Source: Solanum dulcamara (Eukaryota > Streptophyta > Magnoliopsida > Solanales > Solanaceae). Taken from it: a stretch of 64,000 nt of DNA. The notes below the pieces were generated by a model that was not told the DNA's origin, made no database searches, and worked only from the letters and a program-made list of their open reading frames with translations. The stretch spans positions 51,861,732 to 51,925,731 of the forward strand of contig NC_077248.1 in NCBI RefSeq assembly GCF_947179165.1, written 5' to 3'. Positions 22,501 through 31,974 of the stretch are shown one piece after another. Positions within the stretch are counted from its first letter, which is position 1. Every line of letters begins with the position of its first letter. Both the position numbers and the translations under genes were made by a program.

Positions 22501-24584
22501 TGTAACGATCCATTAGGTCGTTTTGAGAACTAGAACTTTTTATTTTTATAAAAGACTCATTCCGTAAATTTTTAATGAGTAATTGAAATAGTCGATAACT
22601 TCGATTAATTAGTTAAGGGGTAAATTTAAATAACTAATTTAATAGTGGGTTAAGTTAATAATTTATTTAATACTCTATACCAATTATTAAAATAAAAAAA
22701 ATAGGATTTATGAATTGTAGTACATAATTATTTTAATTAGAAAAGAAAAGAGAAGAGAAGGGTGTGAGAAAGAACTCACCTGCGGCGGCGGACGATCGAA
22801 GGCCTCCTTAAAAAAAATTATTTCAGGTAACATACTTGTTTTGTGAATTACTTGCTAGGATATATATATATTACTTAATGTCCAATTAGTGTTGGGAAAA
22901 GAGTAATGAATTGGAAAAGACGGCTGGAGTTGGTTTAAGAAAATATTGTTTAGATTGGATCAGTGATTGGAGGAAATAGTGGTGAGATAAGGATTGCATA
23001 ATGGTTATATGAATATGGGCATATAGGTTCTACAGTTAGTCTAAAGAATTGGTCATTAAATTACAATGTTGGCATATTTGTTTGTTACTGTGGACAACAA
23101 CTATCGAGTAATTAGAATGTAATTTTGACCATAATGATTATCTCATTTTTGGGAGGAATGTTATCAATTTATATTATAGGATAGATATACAGATAGCATT
23201 ATGCCTAACAGATTCACGGGTAAATGTAATTGGCTTCGTGTTTTAGGTACTAGTTTTGATTTCAAATTTATTTTTTTATAATTATCACAATGTAATTAAA
23301 TATTAGGTATATTGTATTATATAAATATCATTAGAGTTATATTATTTGGAAGAATTGAGACTTAGCCCTAGGCTTGAGATTTAGAAAATTGATTATAGTA
23401 TCTGGGTGTCTACGGATTCGCTTGCTTACAAATATTATATATTTGATAGATCGGAAATATTTTGAGGCATTGAAGAAAGGAAAATCACCGGTGAATTAGC
23501 TTGCTTGAGTTCGGTTCTTCGGTTGAGGTAGGTTATGGTTTTTATTTCTATATCATAGATAGACTCTTAATAGTGATTGATATTCATTGAGTAATGTGTG
23601 AAGTTTACTACGCATTTAATTATTGTGGTTTGGATGGTTGATATATTTTTGTGATTGGTCTGAAATCCCGAACCATAAAATCCATAATCTTGAACTTGCC
23701 CTATCAAAAATGGTGTCTTGAATATAGAATGCTTGATGAAATATTGTTAATGAAGTGGAATGTAATCATGAAGAATGATAAATTAATTATATTTGGATCG
23801 GATGTCATGTTCCGACACGGTATATTTGAATCGGATTTCACATTCCGGCATGATATATTTGGATCGGGTGTCACGTTCCAGCACGGTAATATTAAAGGAA
23901 ACAAATAAAAATGACTTAATGTTATCCAATCTTCAATAACTCATTTCCCAAAAGAGCATGATGTGGAGACTTGAGTCCTTATGTGTGATCTTGATATTGT
24001 TGACTGGTTATGTAATTGTTCATTGGTTGCCACCTGTTAAGTGCTATGGTTGATTTCCCGCTATTATTTATTGCATATTGATTCCTATTTTGAGTCGGCC
24101 GATGATACCTACTCAGTACATGTTGCCCTGTACTGATCCCTACATGTATCTTTTCTTGTTTTATTTTGTGGAGTGCAGCGAGTGTTCCACCGACTTCGAC
24201 TCGACCTCAGCTCTAGTCAGTCTCAAGATCATCAGATTTTAGGGTGAGCTATCCTTCTAGCTCGTGATGGATTCTCTCGGTTATGGCATGGTGTCTTTAA
24301 TTTTCGGACATATTTTGTTATTTTTTTATTCTGGTGTTTGGTATTTTCAGACTTAGTTTTAAAATTTAGATATCCTTCATGTGATGACTTTCAGATTTTG
24401 GGGAACGTCAAATAATAGATTTTAGGGGCTTTTATTATTTTTAACTTTAATAAGATCGAGCTTCCGCATTATTGTCGTGATTTATAAGTTGAATCGTTAA
24501 TGTAAGTTGGGGTTTATATCGTTGGTTCTCCCATCTAGGAGGTTAAGTGTGGGTGTCACCCACGACCCATTTTGGGTCATGACA
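22501..24584 (+). mobile_element. Solo gypsy LTR with target duplication
   Basis: It starts TGTAACGATCCATTAGGTCG and ends CATTTTGGGTCATGACA, the paired end types of Solanaceae gypsy LTRs. Flanking 5-mers are AATAT (22496-22500) and AACAT (24585-24589), one mismatch. Internal landmarks are a CTCAGTACATGTTGCCCTG block near 24115 and TTTGTGGAGTGCAG near 24170. No coding or primer site lies beside it. A solo LTR normally forms by recombination between two LTRs of one element. Confidence 0.8.
23796..23888. repeat. Triple repeat of about 31 bp inside the solo LTR
   Basis: Three units share ATTTGGATCGGATGTCA, (C/T)GTTCCG(A)CACGG-like text. Each contains paired TGTCAC...TTCC..CACGG elements. No coding meaning; the 85-codon frame across it is an artefact of the repeat. 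Confidence 0.75.
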
Positions 24585-24845
24585 AACATAAGATGACAAT
24601 CTGAAAGTTACGATGGGAGAAAACTAAAGGTCATCAATATACCAAAGGACTAAAAACACGATAGTACATGTGTTGCACGTAGATTTTCAATCAATATATT
24701 ATTCAAATAATATTAAAATACATATAATTAAATAATGCAATTGTCGATAAAAAAAAATCAGACCAAAGGTATTATAATTGAATCAAGCATACATAAAACA
24801 TGAAATAATTACCCAAATCTCAAAAAATTAGCCCTAAAAGCACAT
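24585..24845. other. AT-rich spacer
   Basis: No gene. CATGTGTTGCACGTAG at about 24668-24683 resembles the palindrome near 22164 on the other side of the solo LTR. Confidence 0.4.
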
Positions 24846-24894
24846 ATGATTATTATTATTATGACTATTATCATCATCATCATCATCATCATCA

Positions 24895-24934
<40 letters not shown>

Positions 24935-24941
24935 TAGTACT

Positions 24942-24985
<44 letters not shown>

Positions 24986-25028
24986 TATTATTATTATCAT
25001 TATTATTATTATTATTATTATCATTATT

Positions 25029-25069
<41 letters not shown>

Positions 25070-25100
25070 TATCATTATTATTATCATTATCATTATCATC

Positions 25101-25132
<32 letters not shown>

Positions 25133-25185
25133 CATTATCATCATCATTATCATTATCATTATTATCATTATTATCATCATTATTA

Positions 25186-25238
<53 letters not shown>

Positions 25239-25332
25239 ATTATTGTTGTTGTTGTTATTATTAATATTATTATTATTATTATTATTGTTGTTGTTGTTGT
25301 TATTGTTATTATTGTTGTTGTTGTTGTTGTTG

Positions 25333-25366
<34 letters not shown>

Positions 25367-25368
25367 AC
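24846..25368. repeat. 520 bp mosaic trinucleotide microsatellite
   Basis: Almost every triplet is ATT, ATC or, toward the right, TTG. Blocks run in order: mixed, ATC, ATT, a short TACTAGTACTATC break, a long ATC block, alternating ATT/ATC from about 24985 to 25190, ATT, TTG, ATT, TTG with rare breaks. Frames through it encode only poly-Asn/Asp, poly-Ile or poly-Met and are not genes. Confidence 0.95.
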
Positions 25369-25883
25369 AAACTTACAAGTTAAAACATTTATACTCAAAA
25401 CCCTAACAAAATTTTTATTAGCCCTTGTTTGCCCCAAGCACAATCATCATTATATTGATTATTGTGCAAATAGAAAGAAAAAAAGACAAGGGAGAAAGAA
25501 TAAATCTATATTATGAGATAATGGATGAATAGTATATGAAGAAAAATAATTGTATATTACATAACTTCAAGAATAACTAAAGACATAGTAAATTTACCTC
25601 AAATCATAAGGAGCAATTCTCGAAATTGTCAAATGGCCTGTTTATTCATCAGACAAACATCAACATCGACCAACAACGAAAACTTAACTGTAAGTCAAAT
25701 AACTAAAATAATTAAATCTCTATTTTTGAGTCTGATATGAAGGGAAAAAATCCATACTAAATTATATATTACGCAACTTCAAGAACAAATTTAAAATATT
25801 TATAGTAAATTTACCTCAAATCGTAAGGAGCAATTCTCAAAATTATCTGTAGTCTTTTTATTCCTAAGCAAACATTAGCGAAC
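25369..25883. repeat. AT-rich spacer with a diverged duplication
   Basis: Two related stretches, about 25550-25670 and 25768-25885, share GTATATTAC..AACTTCAAGAA, TAGTAAATTTACCTCAAATC and TAAGGAGCAATTCTC. The period is about 220 bp. No gene. Confidence 0.65.
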
Positions 25884-26072
25884 TACTAAATTTCTGATCA
25901 TACAACAACAACAACAACAACAAGCCCAGTATAGTTCCACCATGTAGGGTTTGAGGAGGGTAGAGTATACACAAACCTAACCTCCATCTTGAAAGGTAGG
26001 GCGACTGTTTCCGAAAGACCCTCGGCTTAAGAGAGAAGAACAAGAGAGGATACTAAATTTATGATCATACAA
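25884..26072 (-). mobile_element. 5'-truncated TS-like SINE with 22 bp target duplication
   Basis: On the - strand the body runs from 26050 to about 25906 and ends in repeated TTG. Landmarks are GCCGAGGGTCTTTCGGAAACAG, of which the core is GAGGGTCTTTCGGAAACAG, then ACTCTACCCTCC and ACTGGGCTTGTTG. The flanks TACTAAATTTCTGATCATAC.. (25884-25905) and TACTAAATTTATGATCATAC.. (26051-26072) match at 21 of 22 bases. This long duplication is the signature of LINE-driven insertion. The tRNA-like head is missing. Confidence 0.85.
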
Positions 26073-27149
26073 AGAGAAAAAAATCACATTAGAATTAAAT
26101 GTTATGAATGTGAAATATATAATAATTCGTATTTGTTATTAATTATTATTTTACTTGCTTAATTCAAAGAGCAAAAAGTAAAATAAAATATACTTAACTC
26201 TTCTGCATCAACTTTTTTCTGGCAGCAATTAGTGGCTACCTTTGATTTGATTTTTTGCTATATGTTTTTTTTAATAACTATGCCAACAAAAATAATCAAG
26301 AGAAGTATTTTTCCTCCATGCAAAAAGTAAAAAAACTTTCAAAATAATAGGCAAAAATGTTTTATAAAAAGGTCCAAAAAAATAGGCAAAATAAATAGTC
26401 AACAATGTCCCAAAATTAGGCAAAAAGGTTTTAAAAAAAACGTCCAAAAAGAATTTCCTTAAACATAAATTTCAAAACATTGATTTATGGCAATCATCAT
26501 AATAAATTTTACAATATTTATTTTTTCCTAAATATTTTTAGGACCCTTTTTTCACGAACACAAAAAAAAAGAACTATCAATATTAATTCTTCATATATTT
26601 TTCTCTAACCATATATTTAGGACTCAGTAATTTTTTAAGTTTATAGTTAACATTATAAAAATAATTAAGGATTTTTTACACTCCCAACTAATTTATACAG
26701 CCAATATGAATGGATTTTCAAGGTATTAATTTAAAAAAATTACAACTTTACAATACTTTTTTTTACAAAGCAAGTTTCGTTCAAACAAAGTAACAGATAA
26801 TGTTTTTTTCTTTGATAAGGTAAGCAAATCCTCTCCCTCAATTTCAGGTTAGTACCATACAGTAATAAATTTTGCACAACGTACTTTCTGTTACTATTTT
26901 ACCTACTACTAATTTCAAGATGCTAAATATATAGTACAGTAGTATTAGAAACAGTTTTACCTTTCGAAAGAAAGTTAGAGACTATACTGAAATAATATAG
27001 AAGTATAAGAAAATCCTAGCTAAATAAATAAATGGATAAATAACGAAGTGAACCTCGTTTAATTTGTCAAGAGTCATAGAAACATTAGTTTCCTGCTTGG
27101 CTTCACAAATAGCGAAAACATATCTTTGCTTATATAAGACAAATGCGAA
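26073..27149. other. AT-rich spacer containing the left arm of an inverted repeat
   Basis: No gene. The stretch 26290-26455 pairs in inverse orientation with 28258-28440 (separate entry). The remainder is low-complexity A/T sequence. Confidence 0.5.
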
Positions 27150-27157
27150 CCTGCAAG

Positions 27158-27795
27158 TAGGGCTGTACAGGGGAAACCGATAAACCGCACCAAACCGACA
27201 AACCGAACCAAACCAAAAAAAAACCGACTAGTGGTTTGGTTTGACTTGGTTTGGTGTTTGGAAAAAAAACCCGACCATTATAGCGTTGGTTTGGTTTTAA
27301 CTAGAAAAAATCAAATCGAACTCAAACCGATCCGATTATAGATATACTACTTTTAAATTATGTTATACATAAAAATATTTATTAAAATATAATTTATAAA
27401 TATTTTTAAAAATTTTTTCATAATTTTTGTTTTTTTTCTTACATTTAGATTTGAACTTGAGAAGTCCATCTAAATAATATACAAAAGAAGTCCATCTTAT
27501 AAAGTTATATTATAAAGTTAAAACTTCAAACAGTGTTCTGCCTCCATCTTATATATTGATATTTTGTACTAGAACTCTTTTTAAGAAGCACTGCTCTGTG
27601 CTTTTTATTAGATACTATGAAAAATCCGAGAAACTCGAAAACCCCCGAAAAAACCAGAAAAACCTGAGAAAAATTGATATCGAAAAACCCGACTTTAATT
27701 GATTTGGTTTGGTTTATAAATTTAATAACCCGACACAAATAATTTGGTTTGGTTTGTAAAAAATCCAAACCAACCCGGTCCATGTACACCCCCTA
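27158..27795. mobile_element. hAT-type MITE, 638 bp, with 8 bp target duplication
   Basis: The ends are TAGGGCTGTACAGGGG and, reverse-complemented, TAGGGGGTGTACATGG. CCTGCAAG flanks both sides exactly (27150-27157, 27796-27803); 8 bp is the hAT duplication size. Subterminal regions are packed with AACCGAACCAAACC and its complement GGTTTGGTTTG. No transposase is encoded, so it depends on an enzyme elsewhere. Confidence 0.9.
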
Positions 27796-27871
27796 CCTGC
27801 AAGGAAAAAAACACTCAATTGTAATATTCAGTTAAAGCTCATAAATATCAAGAACGGAGTAAAATTTAAAA

Positions 27872-28185
27872 ATCACAAGAAAATTTATCTTTTCAATTAT
27901 AGATACAATCAAGATTTCAATTGGTAAAAAAATTCTAAACATGAACCTATTTTTCCACATACAACAATTTTGATAGATTGGTATAAACCTAAATAAAGAG
28001 AGACAACTAATGTAAATAATATTATCACAAGCAAATTTATCTCTTCAATCATAAATACTATCAAGATTTCAATTGGTAAAAAAAATTCTAAATCTAAACC
28101 TAAACAGATATTTCCACATACAACAATTTTGATAAAATAGTATAAACCTAAATAAAGAGAAACAACTAATATAAGTAATATTAAT
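27872..28185. repeat. Tandem duplication, unit about 150 bp
   Basis: Copy one from about 27872 and copy two from about 28023 share ATCACAAG(A/C)AAATTTATC, ATCAAGATTTCAATTGGTAA, TTTCCACATACAACAATTTT and ATAAACCTAAATAAAGAGA. Copies differ at scattered positions, so the duplication is not recent. Confidence 0.8.
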
Positions 28186-28440
28186 TAGTTAAAGAAATTT
28201 TAATCCTAAAGTAATTCTTAAAGATACACAAAATTAGTATAAAAATAGATATCTTGGCAGCCCATTTTTTTGGACGTTTTTTTTTGTTGACATTTTGCCA
28301 ATTTTTGGAACATTTTTTTACTTCCTTTTTATTCCTATTATTTTGGGCCTTTTTAAAATCCTTTTATGCCTATTGTTTTGGTAGTTTTTTTGACTATTTT
28401 TTTTATCAAATTATTTCAGGAAAAAGATTCTCCATATAGG

Positions 28441-28929
28441 AATTTAACACTAATAAGAAAACCTTTTACATTTAATTTTATTATGTTTATTATAGTCAAT
28501 ATTTAATAGTATTAGAATAATGATATAATAATTGAAGGAAAATTGTGAAAAGACGATTTAGTCTAAAGCAGAGTCTTTTAATGAAGGAAAAAAAAGTTCA
28601 ATCAATATTTTAAGGATCTTCATACTTTTAATATAGTGTAGATAAATAAAAACAAAGGAAAAGTTATGTTATTATGGTATCGATAAAATCACAATCTCAA
28701 CCAATAGTTCATTTTGTTGAGCAACCCTTCTAATAAGGAAAAAGAGAGATACATATGGTAGATTTTAGCTAGAGGATAATAGACTAGTATCTGTCGGACA
28801 CCATCTTCCTCTAGTTTCTACAATTATTATTCAACTTTTATTGAAATTCACTTCCCTCAACCAATTTTTCTTTCCTAGATTGTTTCGAGAACTTCATTTT
28901 CCTTTATAATTTATTTATACTTGGTAATA
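28441..28929. other. AT-rich spacer
   Basis: No gene or clear repeat seen. Confidence 0.4.
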
Positions 28930-28984
28930 TATATAATTACAACGTAATTATCAGGAGCATGGTCTACCATTGAACTAATAGCCC
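28930..28984 (-). pseudogene. Probable plastid trnI-GAU fragment in the nucleus
   Basis: The - strand from 28984 reads GGGCTATTAGTTCAATGGTA, then GACCATGCTCCTGATAATTACG. Plastid trnI-GAU, as I remember it, begins GGGCTATTAGCTCAGTGGTA, then GAGCGCGCCCCTGATAA with intron start TTGCG. About 38 bases of 5' exon and a few intron bases are matched, with differences mainly C/T and G/A. The D-loop, D-stem and anticodon GAT are recognisable. The second exon is absent, so it is not a functional tRNA gene. The origin as transferred plastid DNA is inferred. Confidence 0.5.
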
Positions 28985-29153
28985 GTTTTGTGAGACTCCC
29001 ACTGAAAGTCGCTATGCCAAAGCGAGATATTCTTAGATTAATCCACTGTTTTGACAAAGTCAACCACAATTAATTTGGATAAAGACTCGCACATGATATT
29101 TATATAATGGGATCAAATAATTTAATCATAACAACTAGAAAATTAAACTAAGT

Positions 29154-29944
29154 CGATGTTTGGCCATGCGATTTTATCTCATGATATGAAATTAGTGTTT
29201 GGACATGCGATTTTACATTGATTTCATCCCATGATTTCATATCATGAGATGAGATGAAATTCTAAATTCACCAAATAGCATGATTTGGGAATTTCAAATC
29301 ATGATATGAAATTTTTTAAATATAAAAATTGACCCACTAGCCATGGTTTCATATGTAAATAAATTTTATAATTCATATCATTATTTTTAAAACCGTTTAT
29401 ATCTCATATATAGATTATTTTCTCCAATATAAAATTTAATTTTACTTCCAATCAATTCTTAGTTTACCATTTATATTTATCAAATTCATTATTTTTGATC
29501 AAATTTATTATTACTTCATTCAAATCAATGTTTAATAGTAATAAAATTTCATCATTATATTGAGTGGAGAAGACTAATCATTATGCTCTGTGGCATTAAT
29601 TGCAAAAATAATTTTCTTAGCTACTAACAACTTGAACACTAAAACTTATGATCAATTTTATTTTATTGAATTAATTAAGGTTTGATCAATAAATGTTGTA
29701 TTTTTTAAGAATAACTTTGTGATAATGTCTAATGCGATTTTATAAACTTTTGTTTATTTGGTAAGATTGTATATATAACTGGGACAATTTTGATAGTTTT
29801 ACAACTTATGAAGTTTTTATGTTTATGAGAAAACATACAACACAAAAAGTCCAAATCGTATGTCCAAATAAAACTTCAACTTCATCTCATAATTTTATAT
29901 CGTGATTTCAAATCATTAATTCATATCGCATGGCCAAACGGGCC
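29154..29944. mobile_element. MITE of about 790 bp with GTTTGGCCATGCGAT ends
   Basis: The left end reads TGTTTGGCCATGCGATTTTA; the right end, reverse-complemented, reads GGGCCCGTTTGGCCATGCGA. Subterminal copies of CATGATATGAAAT/ATTTCATATCATG occur on both sides. CTAAGT is present at both flanks (29148-29153, 29945-29950). Superfamily is uncertain: the duplication may be part of an 8 bp one with mutations (hAT) or something else. No coding capacity. Confidence 0.7.
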
Positions 29945-29950
29945 CTAAGT

Positions 29951-30582
29951 ATACTTATAACTTACACGTTGTAAGTGAAAAATGCGTGAATGAGCATGTC
30001 TTGAATTCATTGATTTGGTTTAAACTCCAAATATGGTTGAGTATTCTCTTAAAATTAAGCTACTAAATCATGAGTTCAAGTTAAATGACATTCAAACCAT
30101 GTTATTCAGTTGAATCTTTTCATACGTTGATAATAACAATAACAACAACAATAATAATAATAATAATAATAGTAATAATAATGAAACTTATGGCAAATGT
30201 ATTACACTAGCCACAATATACATGGAGTTTCTAGCTGACTAAGGATATATAACATTAGAAAAATATCTAGACTTAAGACATGACCCACTAAAATCTAATT
30301 AGATCAAAGCAACGTAACATACCAAGAAAGTAGACAACAAAAGCTAAGATAACGTTGGATCAAGTTGATATTGGTCGAAAAAGGAAAATCCCTCGATTAA
30401 CTTCAGCTTAATGTTCCTCAATAATATTAACTTAAAGTCAATTGCTCAGAATTCGGAGCAAAATAATTAAAAGATTTCGATAAAGTAAAAGACATTGAAA
30501 GACAAATTGAAATAAGAGAGTAAGCTTGATCAAACAATAAATGTATTTTAATGAAAAGCCATAGAGATCGAAGAATTATAAG
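29951..30582. other. Spacer with a short AAT microsatellite
   Basis: An AAC/AAT-rich run lies at 30127-30182. No gene seen. The last bases (GAAAT, 30583-30587) are the target copy of the following copia element. Confidence 0.5.
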
Positions 30583-30604
30583 GAAATTATTAAGAAGTAG
30601 CTAA

Positions 30605-31615
30605 GGGGTCATTTGGTTGGGATACAAGTTATGATGGATTAGTTATGCTGAGAGTAATTTTTATTGCTTGTTTGATTTGTCATATTCAAAATTATATGCA
30701 TTGCATAAATCTAAGAATAAGTTGTTGTTTACAAAAATAACCTCCACCTTATTTAATTTTTTTTCATTTACTTAGCAAGCTTTTAGTTATTCATTCTTAA
30801 AAATAAAATTTTCGTCTTATTTAACTAAAATATTTTTGTGAATACATTTTCATGATTGTGCCGTGTGTTTTTTAAAATTAAACTTTCATCTTATTTAGCT
30901 TAAAAATAAAACTTCTTTCTTATTTAGCTTTAAATAAAATTCCCATCTTATTTAATTTAAAAATAAAACTTTCATCTTATTTAGCTTAAAAATAAAACTT
31001 CCATCTTATTTAGTTTTAAAATAAAACTTTAATTTTAAGTTTATTAAAGTAAAATAAATTTTATTATTAAAATTATCTACATTTTAAAGTTATTTACATT
31101 TAATTGATATATAAAATATAATATTTAAGTGAGTAATAAACTATTTAATTAAAATATGTAATTTAGTAGTGAAGTGAATATTTTAAGAGAAATCAAAATA
31201 TAAATAAACATAAGAATTAGACAAATAAATTCAACCTATAATATATTCATAAATAGAAATTTTATTTATAAAATGTAATTTTTTAATAGAAAAATATATT
31301 ATCATAAAAACAACAATTAATTAAATTTGTGAATGTTATTATAATTGTTGTTAAAATTATGTTAATATACATTAATGTAAAAAGTGGTGTATAAAAAAGA
31401 GTTTAAGGGGGTATTTTAGTTATTTAATATACCTTATCCCAGGATAAGTTATCCTGGGATTACTATTCCATCCTCAGGAAGGCATAACTTATCTCAGTAC
31501 TAATTGTTAATCCTGAGATAATTTATCCCATCCTTTGCAACCAAACGAGGAATTAAAGGACACTTAAAAATTATCCTAGGATTAACCCCTTTTATCCATC
31601 ATACCAAACAACTCC
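30605..31615. mobile_element. Tourist-like (PIF/Harbinger-type) element, 1011 bp
   Basis: The ends are GGGGTCATTTGGTTGG and, reverse-complemented, GGAGTTGTTTGGTATG. TAA is duplicated at 30602-30604 and 31616-31618. The interrupted LTR sequence proves the insertion point independently. Interior: repeated CATCTTATTTAGCTTAAAAA-type units and, near the right end, hairpins TTATCCCAGGATAAGTTATCCTGG. No transposase is encoded. At 1 kb it is long for a MITE. Confidence 0.85.
30870..31030. repeat. Five tandem units of about 31 bp inside the Tourist-like element
   Basis: Units follow AATAAAACTTTCATCTTATTTAG with single-base variation. The array explains part of the unusual length of this element. Confidence 0.75.
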
Positions 31616-31761
31616 TAAGTGTAAATATAAGAAGGAGGTTGAAGGTTAGTTAGCAGGATCAAGTTGTTAGTTGTAGTTAGTTAGAAGTTTGTTATATAAC
31701 TAGCTACTTCCAACAGTCATTTAGTTAGTTAGAAGTGTGCAAATGGTTCAGACCATATAGT

Positions 31762-31769
31762 CTATAAAA
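31762..31769 (+). promoter_or_regulatory. TATA box of the copia 5' LTR
   Basis: CTATAAAA; the same box is at 41300-41307 in the 3' LTR. The surrounding GTCTATAAAAGGAGATGATT is identical in both LTRs although flanking bases have diverged. Confidence 0.6.
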
Positions 31770-31910
31770 GGAGATGATTCTCGTTCATTATATTCAAGTT
31801 TTCAGTGAAATAATATCTTCTCCCTCTCCTCTCTATATCAAGTTCTCTCTACACTCTCTTCCATGGAAGTTTAACTTCCATGAATTTTGTTATTAAAGCA
31901 TAAATTTATA

Positions 31911-31925
31911 TGGTATCACAGCAGC
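31911..31925 (+). promoter_or_regulatory. Primer-binding site for initiator tRNA-Met
   Basis: TGGTATCACAGCAG starts right after the 5' LTR. One base in the first ten differs from TGGTATCAGA. Confidence 0.8.
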
Positions 31926-31974
31926 GACACTGGAATCAGTTCACTAGCTGCGTACAAAGTTTTCGATATTAATA

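Larger units (their letters stand above)
26290..28440. repeat. Inverted repeat, arms about 165-180 bp, 1.8 kb apart
   Basis: The left arm (26290-26455) read on the - strand gives GGACGTTTTTTTTAAAACC, TTTTTGCC, AATTTTGGGACATT, ATTTTGCCTATT, GGACCTTTTTATAAAAC. The right arm (28258-28440) gives GGACGTTTTTTTTTGTTGAC, ATTTTGCCAATTTTTGG, CCTATTATTTTGGGCCTTTT. Both finish outward in GGAAAAA.A.TCTC. They could be the long terminal repeats of an unidentified DNA element, with the hAT-type MITE inserted between them. No target duplication found. Confidence 0.5.
30588..31910 (+). repeat. 5' LTR of the copia element, split by a MITE
   Basis: The first 17 bases (TATTAAGAAGTAGCTAA, 30588-30604) match the start of the 3' LTR (TATTAAGAACTAGGTAA, 41144) with two differences. 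The rest resumes at 31619 with GTGTAAATATAAGAAGGAGG and ends at 31910. A TATA box is at 31762-31769. The true LTR is about 310 bp. Confidence 0.92.

Noticed and set aside
23651..23908. 85-codon frame with repeated GSDV/FRHG text
   Set aside because: It is the translation of the three-unit repeat inside the solo LTR.
24834..25406. Three long open frames encoding poly-Asn/Asp, poly-Ile and poly-Met
   Set aside because: They arise from a stop-free trinucleotide microsatellite in every frame; there is no start context, no flanking coding sequence and no domain.
28930..28984. A functional nuclear tRNA gene
   Set aside because: Only the 5' half is present, the acceptor partner and T-arm are missing, and the match is to an intron-containing plastid gene.
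22091..30130. CRISPR-like spaced repeats
   Set aside because: This is plant nuclear DNA; the regular repeats seen are microsatellites or tandem duplications without unique equal-length spacers.
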